From JBEKSX01 sp049516635 (GTDB lineage: Bacteria; Bacteroidota; Ignavibacteria; Tepidaquicellales; OLB5), in contig JBEKSX010000003.1 of assembly GCA_049516635.1 (NCBI GenBank), positions 1 to 57,525 on the forward strand: DNA of 57,525 nucleotides, written 5' to 3'. The translations under genes were made by a program, and so were the position numbers. This document shows, in pieces, positions 17,020 through 27,002 of this stretch (its first letter is position 1; the number at the start of each line of letters is the position of its first letter). A model generated the notes under the pieces. The model searched no databases. It saw only the letters and a list, made by a program, of their open reading frames with translations, and was not told the DNA's origin.

Positions 17020-19491
17020 ATGTCAAAAGCCAGAATCTTAATAGTAGAAGATGATAAAATAATTGCCATGGAGATTAAAGACAGGCTGGAGAATTTTGGC
17101 TACGAAGTTCCCGCCGTTGTCTTTACCGGAGAGCAAGCAATTTCAAAAGCTACCGAATTACTGCCCAATCTGGTCCTGATGGATATTCATTTAAAGGGGG
17201 ATATGGATGGAATAGAAGTTGCGGATAAAATTCATTCGCTGCTTGATATTCCAGTAATATACCTTACCGCCTATGCGGATGAAAATACGCTCCAGCGAGC
17301 AAAGATCACCGAACCTTACGGTTATATTGTCAAACCTCTTGAAGAACGTGAACTGCATTCGACCATCGAGATCACACTTTACAAACACCAGATCGAACGG
17401 AAACTGAAAGAAAGCGAAGAAAATTACCGTGCTATCGTAGAGACCTACGACGGATTTATCTATGTTAATACTCCCGATTATGCAGTGAAGTTCATGAATA
17501 AAAAGATGATAGATCATATAGGATATGATGCAACAGGTGAGACCTGCTACAAATCTCTTTATTCACAGGAAGCGGTTTGCCTTTGGTGTGCAAATAAATC
17601 CGTTTTTGAAGGTCAAACGGTAAAGTTCGAAAGACAAAATGAAAGGGACAAACGCTGGTATTACGAAGTAAGTACACCCATAAATCATCCGGACGGATTC
17701 ATTTACAAGCAGTCGATGATACAGGATATTACCGAGCGTAAAACCTCGGAAGAGAAATTAATATGGGATGAATCGCTCCTTCGTCACATGACGAACAGTT
17801 CACCTCTCGGATTCTATGCAGTCGATGAAAGATCGGGCAGTATAATATATTATAATTATCGGTTCGTTGAATTGTGGCATATCAGCAGAGAAACTGTCAG
17901 AAAAATGACCGAAGGGAAGATAAACGATTTCAGCCTCAGAGAAAAGTTATTTCAACAGGTCAAAAATTTAACTCATTTCAAGGATTCATTTGTACAGTTC
18001 CAAAATATTGATAACATGGCAAGGTTCGAAGACGAGATAAATCTAATTGACGGCAGAGTGATCAGACGCTTTACGACACAGCTGCGTGGTAAAAACGACC
18101 GCTACCTGGGGAGACTCTTTATCTTTGAAGATATTACACAAAGGAAGCTCTATGAATCTCTCCTGCAGAGCGAAGAACAATACCGTTCGCTTATCGAACA
18201 GGCTTCCGATGCCATTGCGGTATCGGACACCGAAGCCAATTTTATCCTGGTAAATACAAAGCTCTCTCAATTGCTCGGGTATACAAGAGAAGAACTCCTT
18301 GGAATGAACTTTAGAAATCTCATTGACCCTCAGGATCTTGAAAGGAGAGCTTTGAACATCAGCGGATTGTATGAAGGGAAAAGCACGATGATCGAACTCA
18401 AGCTGCGAACTAAGAACGGGAGCACTGTTCACGTCGAGATCAACTCGAAAATGTTTGCAAAAGACAGGGTGCACTCGATTATTCGTGACATCTCTGTTCG
18501 AAAGAAGCAGGAGGAAGAGCTTAAGAAAGCCATAATCGATGAAATATACGAAAAGCTTTTCACAAAGCTTCACGCTTTCAGACATGGCGAAAATTCAGCA
18601 ATGAACCTGAACAGGCTTTCGCTCTATTCGAAAAACCTCGAGACTATATGGAAAAGCGAGGATGGAAATAGATATGACGAAGAATTGCAAAAAAGAGCAG
18701 GAGATGAATTAACTGTAATAAGACAATCGGCATTTGACAGGTTAGCAAATACAGTAACCGAATACAGAGAAATCATTGCCCCGCAGATCAAGCAAATAGC
18801 TCATCTTCTGGGAGTGATAGAAAGTGAATTTGACAGTCTCATCATTCAAAAGGAATTTAATTTATCAAGTATTGAAATAATAACAGCTTCAGACAGTCTT
18901 ATCAGAGTGTTTGATGAAATATTAAATATGATAAAAGAAGGGAATTATGCAGAAGATTTAGCTCGGAAAGTTAGGGAGGTTACGGATAATATCAAGATCA
19001 TCAAGAACAGCATTCGTGATACCTCCAAGCTGCTCGAAACAAATTTCTCGACCGAAATAGTAAGAATATCAAGAACGCTTTTGCAAAAATACCAAAAATC
19101 TACTTCTGCCATTAATTTTAATCTCACGTATTCTTCGGAAGATCTCAAAGCGATAATTAATCCGATTGATTATCAGGAGGTTCTAACAGTCTTAATAGAT
19201 AATGCCGTAGACTCGCTTTTAAAAGAGCCAAACGAGAATAAGAGGTATCTAAAATTGGACATATCACGTATTGATAATTTGATAAGGATCCAGGTTGAAA
19301 ATAACGGGGAGAAAATTGATGAATTATCAAGGAAATTGATGTTTACAGAGAAATTTTCTACCAAAGGCGACGGCAGAGGATTTGGTCTAAGCTTTGCGAA
19401 AAAATCCATTGAAAAATATGGAGGCAAAATATTTCTTGACAATAGCTTTGAGGATGGGGCTCGTTTCATAATCGAATTGTTAGTTAATTAA
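17020..19491 (+). CDS. REC-PAS-PAS-PAS sensor histidine kinase-like protein
   Basis: This 823-residue protein has an N-terminal receiver (Asp55 in L-M-D-I; Lys near 108 in I-V-K-P), followed by three PAS domains at about 125-250, 255-380 and 385-510. PAS1 holds C-x10-C-x2-C, which may bind a metal or sense redox state. The C-terminal ATPase domain has an N-box (I-D-N-A-V-D-S-L) and G-R-G-F-G-L, but the G1 box is N-N-G instead of D-x-G. I see no canonical phospho-accepting H-box in the helical part (520-720). It is paralogous to the 27003 protein over about 250 residues. A GGGAGAG site supports the start. Confidence 0.85.
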   Translation: MSKARILIVEDDKIIAMEIKDRLENFGYEVPAVVFTGEQAISKATELLPNLVLMDIHLKGDMDGIEVADKIHSLLDIPVIYLTAYADENTLQRAKITEPYGYIVKPLEERELHSTIEITLYKHQIERKLKESEENYRAIVETYDGFIYVNTPDYAVKFMNKKMIDHIGYDATGETCYKSLYSQEAVCLWCANKSVFEGQTVKFERQNERDKRWYYEVSTPINHPDGFIYKQSMIQDITERKTSEEKLIWDESLLRHMTNSSPLGFYAVDERSGSIIYYNYRFVELWHISRETVRKMTEGKINDFSLREKLFQQVKNLTHFKDSFVQFQNIDNMARFEDEINLIDGRVIRRFTTQLRGKNDRYLGRLFIFEDITQRKLYESLLQSEEQYRSLIEQASDAIAVSDTEANFILVNTKLSQLLGYTREELLGMNFRNLIDPQDLERRALNISGLYEGKSTMIELKLRTKNGSTVHVEINSKMFAKDRVHSIIRDISVRKKQEEELKKAIIDEIYEKLFTKLHAFRHGENSAMNLNRLSLYSKNLETIWKSEDGNRYDEELQKRAGDELTVIRQSAFDRLANTVTEYREIIAPQIKQIAHLLGVIESEFDSLIIQKEFNLSSIEIITASDSLIRVFDEILNMIKEGNYAEDLARKVREVTDNIKIIKNSIRDTSKLLETNFSTEIVRISRTLLQKYQKSTSAINFNLTYSSEDLKAIINPIDYQEVLTVLIDNAVDSLLKEPNENKRYLKLDISRIDNLIRIQVENNGEKIDELSRKLMFTEKFSTKGDGRGFGLSFAKKSIEKYGGKIFLDNSFEDGARFIIELLVN

Positions 19492-19564
19492 CTGTGATTA
19501 TATAGTATAAGGAATGAGAATATAATTAATATGAGAAAACAGATAAAAAGGAGGAATCAGGGTT

Positions 19565-20941
19565 ATGGAAAAGTTACTTGTCATTGATGACAATCTTTCT
19601 TTTTTAGATGATGTTGAAGTATTGCTCGGAAAGAAATTCCAGGTGATCAAAGCTTCGACTGCGGGGAAAGGACTTGATATACTTGCTTCGGAACGGATTT
19701 CAGTAGTTCTGCTGGACCTTCAGCTTACGGATATGTTCGGTCTTGAAGTCCTGCAGAAGATACATAATGAGATCGATTCTTACCTTCCTGTAATAATAAT
19801 AACCGAACACGACGAAATAGAATATGTTGTCAAGGCAATGAAATACGGTGCATACGATTTTATTGCAAAGGATTTTAACCTCGAGTTGCTCTCTTCAAAG
19901 ATAATGAAAGCGCTGGAAAGGCGTGAACTTGAGATAAGCATCCAGGAACTGCAAAACACCTTCTCGGAACATCAGAATAAATTTATTTTTTCCTGCGAAG
20001 AGATGAAGAAGCTCAATTATGAGATCACACGCCTGGCAAACCTGAGCTTTGACATACTTCTGACGGGTGAAACTGGATCGGGCAAAGATCTTGTGGCAAC
20101 AGAAATTTATTCCCGAAGCAAAAGAAAAGATAAACCGTTTATATCGGTGCCGATAAGAAGCTTGAGTGAGACCATAATCGAATCCGAATTATTCGGGCAC
20201 GAGAAAGGTGCATTTTCAGGTGCCGATAAAATGAAGATAGGAAAGTTTGAAGCTGCGAATAAAGGTACAATATACATACCCGAGATCTCATCTCTACCTG
20301 AATCTATCCAGTTGAAGCTGCTCTATTTTATGCAATATAAAGCAATATCGAGGGTAGGTCAGGATCCTCAAAAAGGTGAAATAAAACTCGATTTAAGGTT
20401 GATCATGGCAACTAACGATGATCTGCAGGAGCTTGTAGAAAAAGGGAAGATAAGAGAAGATTTCTATCATAGAATCACGGGCTTAACACTTAATGTACCC
20501 CCGCTTCGTGAAAGAAAAGATGATATCGAACATCTTGCAAATTATTTTTTAAATAAATATTCACAGTTCATATACGGCAGGAGATGTGAATTTGATCCGA
20601 AAGTGATCGAAGCATTTAAGAAATCCAAATGGCCTGGTAATGTGAGAGAATTATCCAATATTATAAAGAATGTGCTTGCGTATACAGATTCCCCCGTATT
20701 GACATTGGATCATTTCCCCACACTGGATCTGAATGAAGATAAATCTCACCAGGCTTATGCACATCTAAAAGCTGATGACAATAATTTTCCTGATTACAAA
20801 TCTGCAGATCTGGAATTCAAGCGTGCATATTTCCAGGAGTTATGGCAGAGATCAGGCGAAAAGGTAAGTATGGCAGCAAAAATTGCAGGGTTAACACCTC
20901 AGGGATTAAGAAAGATACTCAATGCGTTAAAGCTAAATTAG
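19565..20941 (+). CDS. Sigma-54-type response regulator with altered Walker B motif
   Basis: This 458-residue protein has a receiver (phospho-acceptor Asp51, Lys102), a sigma-54 activator AAA+ domain and a Fis-type helix-turn-helix. Walker A is G-E-T-G-S-G-K near 167-173. The sigma-54-contacting GAFTGA loop reads G-A-F-S-G-A (215-220). The Walker B aspartate is replaced: I-Y-I-P-E-I instead of L-F-L-D-E-I, so residue 239 is Pro (codon CCC at 20279) and Glu240 is kept. R-E-D-F-Y-H-R and P-P-L-R-E-R are present. A strong AAGGAGG site supports the start. It follows the kinase gene by 73 bases. Confidence 0.9.
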   Translation: MEKLLVIDDNLSFLDDVEVLLGKKFQVIKASTAGKGLDILASERISVVLLDLQLTDMFGLEVLQKIHNEIDSYLPVIIITEHDEIEYVVKAMKYGAYDFIAKDFNLELLSSKIMKALERRELEISIQELQNTFSEHQNKFIFSCEEMKKLNYEITRLANLSFDILLTGETGSGKDLVATEIYSRSKRKDKPFISVPIRSLSETIIESELFGHEKGAFSGADKMKIGKFEAANKGTIYIPEISSLPESIQLKLLYFMQYKAISRVGQDPQKGEIKLDLRLIMATNDDLQELVEKGKIREDFYHRITGLTLNVPPLRERKDDIEHLANYFLNKYSQFIYGRRCEFDPKVIEAFKKSKWPGNVRELSNIIKNVLAYTDSPVLTLDHFPTLDLNEDKSHQAYAHLKADDNNFPDYKSADLEFKRAYFQELWQRSGEKVSMAAKIAGLTPQGLRKILNALKLN

Positions 20942-21038
20942 ATAAGAAAGGAAACAAATGTTTACGGAAACAACAGTTTCCATTCCGAAATGCGGGTTTC
21001 TTAATTTTTGAATATTTTTCATCAAATATGGAAAATTC

Positions 21039-21060
21039 AAGGTTTTTAAACCTTTTTTTT
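21039..21060 (+). terminator. Possible rho-independent terminator after the response regulator
   Basis: AAGGTTT (21039-21045), two bases and AAACCTT (21048-21054) form a short stem followed by a run of eight T. The low GC content makes it a weak to moderate terminator. Confidence 0.5.
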
Positions 21061-21082
21061 GGCATAGAATTAGTGTAATGAT

Positions 21083-21343
21083 ATGTCAATTGAGATAGAA
21101 AAAATGGCAAATCAGAAATTTAACCATACCAGGGTGAAAACAGTCAAGACGTGTTATAAACTATGCCCATCATGCGGTAATTTTTCGATTAACACAGGGC
21201 ATGATATTTTTTGCATAGTGTGCGGTGAAAAGCTGATAGAGGAATGTCCAAATTGCAAAGAGCCAATAATCTATCCCACAGCGAAATACTGTCCGGTTTG
21301 CGGAGTGAATTTCAGCAAAAAAATTATATACGAGAGAAAATAA
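21083..21343 (+). CDS. Double zinc-ribbon protein
   Basis: This 86-residue protein has four Cys pairs: C-P-S-C, C-I-V-C, C-P-N-C and C-P-V-C. They make two zinc ribbons, the type used for protein or nucleic-acid contacts in small adaptors. There is no enzymatic motif. The region before the start has no good ribosome binding site. An alternative ATG is eight codons in (M-A-N-Q-K-F-N). It sits between the response regulator and the secreted Kelch gene. Confidence 0.72.
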   Translation: MSIEIEKMANQKFNHTRVKTVKTCYKLCPSCGNFSINTGHDIFCIVCGEKLIEECPNCKEPIIYPTAKYCPVCGVNFSKKIIYERK

Positions 21344-21368
21344 AGAGTTTTGATAATATGTTCTCAAT

Positions 21369-21382
21369 ACGATAATTATCGT
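21369..21382. promoter_or_regulatory. Perfect 14-bp palindrome, possible operator
   Basis: ACGATAATTATCGT is a perfect palindrome in the 220-base gap before the Kelch gene. An inverted repeat GCAATG/CATTGC (21474-21505) and a CTAG repeat also occur there. Nothing shows which protein would bind. Confidence 0.35.
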
Positions 21383-21565
21383 TCTTAGCACCGCAGGTGG
21401 TTTACCTTTGCAATCTTCAGGGTGGAGGTATAAACATCTAGCTAATTCTAGAAAATCGTAGTAGTTAAGCTGGCAATGTCCTGAAAATAAACTTATAGGC
21501 ATTGCGAATTGATGCGGATTATTTATTGAACATGTAAATATTAAATCTACGAAAGGGGTAGTTGT

Positions 21566-22999
21566 ATGTTTTTTAAACAATATTCTTTATTGTTTCTTAT
21601 GCTTATTGTTAATTTAGCTGCAGCATCCTATGCGTTCATATTTGATACAGGTCAAGACAATGGCATTTTAAATCCTTATGCAGGTGAATGTTATTTGTCT
21701 GGATCTGTTTCTCCCGGTCAGGGTCAGGGGAGCATTAAAAATCACGGGGTATTATTATCAGCTACGTGGTATCCTATATCCAATATTCCATACCCTACCT
21801 ATTATGGCGGGGGAGTATGTTATCAAAGAAACGATACAGGGTGGATATACGTGATAGGAGGAAATGGCACAGGAACAGGTACAAATAGAGCTTTGCGATA
21901 TAATGCCAATACTAATGTTTGGCAGAGTCTCCAGGATCTTCCGGCACCTTTGCGTGGGATCGGGACTGCAGTGATAAAAGATTCGATCTATAGCTTCGGG
22001 GGTATTAGTCCCTCCGGCACGTATACAAACGCTTTATATCTATACAGCATTACGGATAATAGCTGGAGTTCGAGGAAGAATCTACCTGTCTTAATGGGAT
22101 ATTCAAAAGGTGTAGGATTTGAAGACAGTTTGATCTATACAGCAGGTGGAAGCAACGGCACCATTGCATACAATAATGTCTTTCTCTACAATGCCAATTC
22201 GGATACATGGCGAGCGGCAACTCCTTTACCTTCACCGAGAGTGGGAGGTGCATTTTCGAGGTCTGGGGATACTCTGGTTTATATTGGCGGAGCTGAGCCG
22301 AGTGGCGCAATTTACAATACTACCTTTAAAGGAGTAATTAGCAGAACGGACCGAAGTATTATACAGTGGACAACAGGTACAGCTTTTCCTGCGGGACCTA
22401 TGTTTAGAATGGATGCACAACCATGGGGATGTAAAGGAATAATTATCACAGGAGGCAGCTCTCAGGTCTTGTTTACAAGTGTTTCTAATGCATGTTATTC
22501 ATATAGTCCGGGTTTAAATTCATGGGCACAGCAGCCTAATAAGCCCACATCGTGGACATGCGGACAAAGCGGAACGTTCTACAGGCAGGATGGAACCTGG
22601 GAATTAGTGTGTGCCTCAGGATGGGGCGGACAATCTATCTTGTATAATACCGAAGTGCTGTATGAATTACTAGGATGTAATCTGACCGGGATAACTAATT
22701 CTAGTAACATTCCCGGGACTTATGAGCTCAAGCAGAATTTCCCGAATCCATTCAATCCCGAAACCGGGATCACTTTTATGCTTCCGGCAAGATCAATGGT
22801 CAGTTTAACGGTATATGATGTTTCCGGTAAAGAGGTTGCTGAACTCGTTAATAAACAGTTGAACGCTGGTAATTTTACGATAAAATGGAAAGCAGAGAAT
22901 TATCCGAGCAGTGTTTATTTTTACAGAATCCGTGCAGAATCGGTTCAGAGCGAAGGAGTTATTTTTCAACAAACTAAAAAAATGATGCTTATAAAATAG
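21566..22999 (+). CDS. Secreted Kelch-repeat beta-propeller protein with T9SS sorting domain
   Basis: This 477-residue protein has a signal peptide (about 1-21) and several Kelch repeats (G-G-x-x-x-x-T-N-x-x-x-Y-N-x-x-x-D-x-W, e.g. I-Y-T-A-G-G-S-N-G and Y-I-G-G-A-E-P-S-G), indicating a beta-propeller that binds carbohydrate or protein. The end is N-F-P-N-P-F-N-P and K-K-M-M-L-I-K, a T9SS type A sorting domain. An AAAGGGG site supports the start. Its place inside a phosphorelay cluster suggests it may be its regulated output, but I see no sigma-54 box by eye. Confidence 0.88.
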   Translation: MFFKQYSLLFLMLIVNLAAASYAFIFDTGQDNGILNPYAGECYLSGSVSPGQGQGSIKNHGVLLSATWYPISNIPYPTYYGGGVCYQRNDTGWIYVIGGNGTGTGTNRALRYNANTNVWQSLQDLPAPLRGIGTAVIKDSIYSFGGISPSGTYTNALYLYSITDNSWSSRKNLPVLMGYSKGVGFEDSLIYTAGGSNGTIAYNNVFLYNANSDTWRAATPLPSPRVGGAFSRSGDTLVYIGGAEPSGAIYNTTFKGVISRTDRSIIQWTTGTAFPAGPMFRMDAQPWGCKGIIITGGSSQVLFTSVSNACYSYSPGLNSWAQQPNKPTSWTCGQSGTFYRQDGTWELVCASGWGGQSILYNTEVLYELLGCNLTGITNSSNIPGTYELKQNFPNPFNPETGITFMLPARSMVSLTVYDVSGKEVAELVNKQLNAGNFTIKWKAENYPSSVYFYRIRAESVQSEGVIFQQTKKMMLIK

Positions 23000-23106
23000 G
23001 GTGTTTAAATTTGATTAAGAAAATCTTAGGATTACGTGAAAAGATGGTCAAATAAGGATACTATCGCTGTAGAAAATAATTATATTTCCTGAAAATATAT
23101 AGAATA

Positions 23107-26100
23107 ATGCAGGAGAGGGGCAAACCAAAAACACAGCTTTTAGCTGAAATCAAAGAGCTCAAGAGTAAAATTAACGAGCTCGAAAATCTACATAATGGCA
23201 GTTCAGAATCAGCCGCCAGAAAAGAATCTATTACCAATCTTCAGAGATGGGAAGCTCTGTTTGAAAATGTAGATGTTTTACTTTGGTCGGTGAGGGAAGA
23301 ACCTGACGGAATATTATATTACGAAAAAGTCAACCAGATATTTGCGGGAGTTACCGGCAGGGTTCCTTCTGACTACGACAGTAAACCTGTCAGAGAGCTA
23401 GGCTCGGAAGAAGACCTTGAACAGATAAAACATTCTTTAAGTGTAGCAAAGCGTTCGGGTGTTTATACATATTATAAGAGTGTAGGTGATAAACAAAACA
23501 ATAGAACTTTTATTATCCGCATTATATCTCTGCCCCCCGCTGACGGCATATATCATTATATTGGTTCAGGGATAGATATAACAGAACGTATAAAAGCTGA
23601 AGATGCGCTCAAGCAGGAAAAGAATAATGTCCAGACCTATCTTGACATCGTAGGTGTTATGCTCCTCGTGATAGGAGAGGATGAAAAAGTAAGATTGATC
23701 AACAGAAAAGGATGTGAGTTATTAGGATGCAGTGAAGAAGAGGTGATCGGCAAGAACTGGTTCGATACCTTCGTACCTAAAAAGGTACGCGAGGACATAA
23801 GGGGACGTTTCAGAAACCTCATGACGGGTACACAACCCAGTGAGTATTTTGAAAATCCCATTATGTCGAAGCTCGGAGTTGAGAAAATAATACTTTGGCA
23901 TAATACGATATTAAGAGATGAAAATGGTAAACCTGCCGGGTTATTAGGTTCCGGCGAAGATATAACGGAACGTAAAAAGGTTGAAAAAGAACTGCAAAGA
24001 CATACAAGGACCATCGAAGCGTTATATGAACTATCTACAAAGATCAGTAGATCTTCCGATCTTGATGACCTTCTTGAAAGAACAACAAAGCATTTTGCCG
24101 AAACACCGGGAGTAATGGCTGGTGCAGTATATCTTATGAACGATGACCGGAATGAGATGTTATTAAAGAAATCGTTCGGAACGATGAAAACATTTTTTGA
24201 TTCAGCTTCCTGTTTGCCATTAACAAATCCGTTTGTTAATTCTGTTCTGAATAGTGTAGCTGTATTTGCAGAGGTCCTATTCGACAAGAAGGAAATGGAT
24301 AAGGAGATAGGGAACAGAATATCGGCTGCTATGAGACGGGATAAGGAAGTGCTTGGAATTCTCAGCATGATAGTTAAGGATGTTGATGATTATACCATTG
24401 ATTTCTTCGGCTTGACTGCTTCCGAGATGGAAAGAAGCATAATACGCAAGATGTCAGAGCAGGAACTTCTTTCTACAAAGCAGATTCTCGAAAAGATCAC
24501 TTATACATCTCCCACTTTTATCAGTGTGTTTGATATACCGAGCAAGAAGATACTCTTCAGCAACCATTCTGTCCTTGAATCACTTGGGTACTCATCCGAA
24601 GAAATTGCCAGGATAAGCGCTGTGACATATGATGAAAGACGATATATGTATCATCCGGACGACCAGAATAACCTGGACGAGTTTGAGGTGCGATTTGCAA
24701 CTTTGAAAGACGGAGAAATTAACGAAACAGAATACCGTGTTAAAGACAGCAATGGTGAATGGTTCTGGTTCAGGCACCTGGCTGCAGTATTCGCTAGGAA
24801 TGAAGAGGGGGAAATAGTCCAATCCGTGAACATCATGGAGAACATTACCGTAAGAAAACGCAGCGAACAGGAACTTATAGAAACCAAGCAGCTTCTCGAA
24901 AAGATTACGGAAACATCACCTGCTATCATAAATGTGTTTGACGCACGCACACACGCCAATATATATGAGAACCGCTCACTGATAAGGTCACTCGGTTATT
25001 CTGCTGAAATAGAAGAGTATCTCGGAACCATTTCTTTACAGGAACGGGTAAGATTTCTTTTTCATCACGATGATGTCCCTATCATAGATGAGTTCTATGA
25101 TAAGATCCCTGCAATGAAAGACGGCGAATTTTATGAAATGGAATTCCGAATGAAGGATGCTGCCGGAGGATTGCAGTGGATACGAAGGCTTTCAAGCGTC
25201 TTTCATCGTGATGAAAAGGGTGTTCCGTACCAGATGGTAAGCATTTTTGAGAATATCACCCAGAGCAAGCTTACCGATGAAAAATTGAGGCAAAAGACCG
25301 ATCAACTGATATGCCAGCAGGCATCACTGCTTGAACTTGTAAGGATGAAGGATTTTGACCTGGACTCTGCTTTCAGGGGTATATCGGAACTTACTTCTAA
25401 AACTCTCAATGCCGACAGGGTAGGTATATGGATGTTTGAGAAGGATAATCATCAGGTCGGGTGTAAAGATCTTTACGAGACAAAATTAAACTTTCACAAG
25501 AACAGCTTCCATTTTAGTTCCGAACACTTTATCAAATATTTTGAAAATCTTGATTTTGACCAGGCAACAATACAGGTACAGGGGGAGATCGATCCGGGCA
25601 TAGCTGAATTTGCACAGGAATATTTAATGCCATTTGGCACAACATCAATGCTTTGTGTCCGTATAAGGATGCACGGTGAGACAGTAGGGGTCATCTGCTA
25701 TGAAACAACGGATCCATACAGGATGTGGACGATAGAAGAACAGGATTTTGTTATTTCGGTATCCAGCGTTATTTCTCTTGCACTCGAGGTTGCAGAGCGT
25801 AAACGTACTGAAGAATTATTAAGTCGGAGGACCGACCAGATCATACGGCAGCAGGCAGCACTTCTGGAGCTCTCGAAAATGAAAGATTATGACCTCAAGT
25901 CCGCGTTCAGGTATATTACAGAAATTAGCTGCAAGGCATCCAATGCACAGCGCACAAGTATATGGCTGTTCAATAAGGACCTGACTGAAGTGGTGTGTGA
26001 AGATATCTATGAGCTTACTAATGATACCCATGGCGATGTGATGCGCCTGTCGGCTAACGATTTTGCTAAATATTTTCAGACAATCATATCGGATAAGAAG

Positions 26101-26997
26101 CTGTTCACATCCGAAGCCGAAAAAGATCCGAGAACAAAAGATTTTGCTGAAAAGTATCTGGTTCCCTTCGGATCGACCGCGATGCTCGTATCACGCATAC
26201 GCTTGCACGGCGATATACTCGGATTCATCTGTTTCGAAAGCCGGGATCCGTCGAAAAAAGACTGGTCTGTCGAAGAGTATGATTTTGCCCTGGCGGTCTC
26301 GGGTTATGTTTCCATAGTTCTTGAAACTGCAGAACGAAAGAAAGCAGAAACAGAGATAAAGAACTCGCTCAAAGAAAAAGAGCTGCTCCTCAGGGAGATC
26401 CATCATAGAGTAAAAAATAATTTACAGGTGGTTTCTTCTCTGCTGTATCTGCAATCCAAAAAGGTCAAAGATCAAAATACGCTTGATGCGTTTCTTGAGA
26501 GCCAGAGGCGGGTGAGAACGATGGTTCTGGTTCATGAAAAGCTCTATCAATCTAAAGATCTTGGACGTATCGATTATTCAGAATATATCAAGAGCCTTAC
26601 AGGCTCTGTTTTCAGGTCTTATAATGCCGATCCCTTTGCTATAAGAATGAATATCAATGTCAAGGAAGTATACTTGAATCTTGATTCTGCAATACACTGC
26701 GGATTAATAATAAACGAACTGGTATCAAATTCGCTCAAGCATGCATTCCCGCAGAGCACGAAGGGTGAGATCAACATTGATTTTCAGCACGATGATAAAG
26801 GTAATTATACTCTGAAAGTAAGTGATAACGGTGTTGGTTTTCCCGAGACCCTCAATTTCCGGGAGACCGAATCATTGGGGCTGCAATTGGTCCTCAATTT
26901 GGTTGAACAGCTCGAAGGAACCATTGAGCTAGACAAGAGCAAAGGTACGTCCTTCATTATTAAATTTGTACAAAAAAAGCATGAAGAAGGGAGATAA
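23107..26997 (+). CDS. Multi-PAS/GAF sensor histidine kinase (HisKA_2 type)
   Basis: This 1296-residue cytoplasmic kinase reads, in order, an N-terminal coiled coil, PAS1 (about 45-165), PAS2 (175-305), GAF1 (310-450), PAS3 and PAS4 (460-720, tandem and similar), GAF2 and GAF3 (730-1085, also a tandem duplicate), then HisKA_2 and ATPase. The phosphoacceptor region is E-I-H-H-R-V-K-N-N at His1099/His1100, and the ATPase part has N-E-L-V-S-N-S and D-N-G-V-G-F. There is no transmembrane segment. It is followed by the 27003 gene after five bases, and probably co-transcribed. Confidence 0.88.
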   Translation: MQERGKPKTQLLAEIKELKSKINELENLHNGSSESAARKESITNLQRWEALFENVDVLLWSVREEPDGILYYEKVNQIFAGVTGRVPSDYDSKPVRELGSEEDLEQIKHSLSVAKRSGVYTYYKSVGDKQNNRTFIIRIISLPPADGIYHYIGSGIDITERIKAEDALKQEKNNVQTYLDIVGVMLLVIGEDEKVRLINRKGCELLGCSEEEVIGKNWFDTFVPKKVREDIRGRFRNLMTGTQPSEYFENPIMSKLGVEKIILWHNTILRDENGKPAGLLGSGEDITERKKVEKELQRHTRTIEALYELSTKISRSSDLDDLLERTTKHFAETPGVMAGAVYLMNDDRNEMLLKKSFGTMKTFFDSASCLPLTNPFVNSVLNSVAVFAEVLFDKKEMDKEIGNRISAAMRRDKEVLGILSMIVKDVDDYTIDFFGLTASEMERSIIRKMSEQELLSTKQILEKITYTSPTFISVFDIPSKKILFSNHSVLESLGYSSEEIARISAVTYDERRYMYHPDDQNNLDEFEVRFATLKDGEINETEYRVKDSNGEWFWFRHLAAVFARNEEGEIVQSVNIMENITVRKRSEQELIETKQLLEKITETSPAIINVFDARTHANIYENRSLIRSLGYSAEIEEYLGTISLQERVRFLFHHDDVPIIDEFYDKIPAMKDGEFYEMEFRMKDAAGGLQWIRRLSSVFHRDEKGVPYQMVSIFENITQSKLTDEKLRQKTDQLICQQASLLELVRMKDFDLDSAFRGISELTSKTLNADRVGIWMFEKDNHQVGCKDLYETKLNFHKNSFHFSSEHFIKYFENLDFDQATIQVQGEIDPGIAEFAQEYLMPFGTTSMLCVRIRMHGETVGVICYETTDPYRMWTIEEQDFVISVSSVISLALEVAERKRTEELLSRRTDQIIRQQAALLELSKMKDYDLKSAFRYITEISCKASNAQRTSIWLFNKDLTEVVCEDIYELTNDTHGDVMRLSANDFAKYFQTIISDKKLFTSEAEKDPRTKDFAEKYLVPFGSTAMLVSRIRLHGDILGFICFESRDPSKKDWSVEEYDFALAVSGYVSIVLETAERKKAETEIKNSLKEKELLLREIHHRVKNNLQVVSSLLYLQSKKVKDQNTLDAFLESQRRVRTMVLVHEKLYQSKDLGRIDYSEYIKSLTGSVFRSYNADPFAIRMNINVKEVYLNLDSAIHCGLIINELVSNSLKHAFPQSTKGEINIDFQHDDKGNYTLKVSDNGVGFPETLNFRETESLGLQLVLNLVEQLEGTIELDKSKGTSFIIKFVQKKHEEGR

Positions 26998-27002
26998 CCA
27001 TC

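Noticed and set aside
21385..21440. FMN- or other known riboswitch in the leader of the Kelch gene
   Set aside because: ATCTTCAGGGTGGAG resembles the start of the RFN element, but the following conserved blocks are absent.
21170..21580. Minus-strand reading frame of 136 residues overlapping the zinc-ribbon gene
   Set aside because: It covers the zinc-ribbon gene and a non-coding leader, has no motif, and the plus-strand frame shows four conserved Cys pairs.
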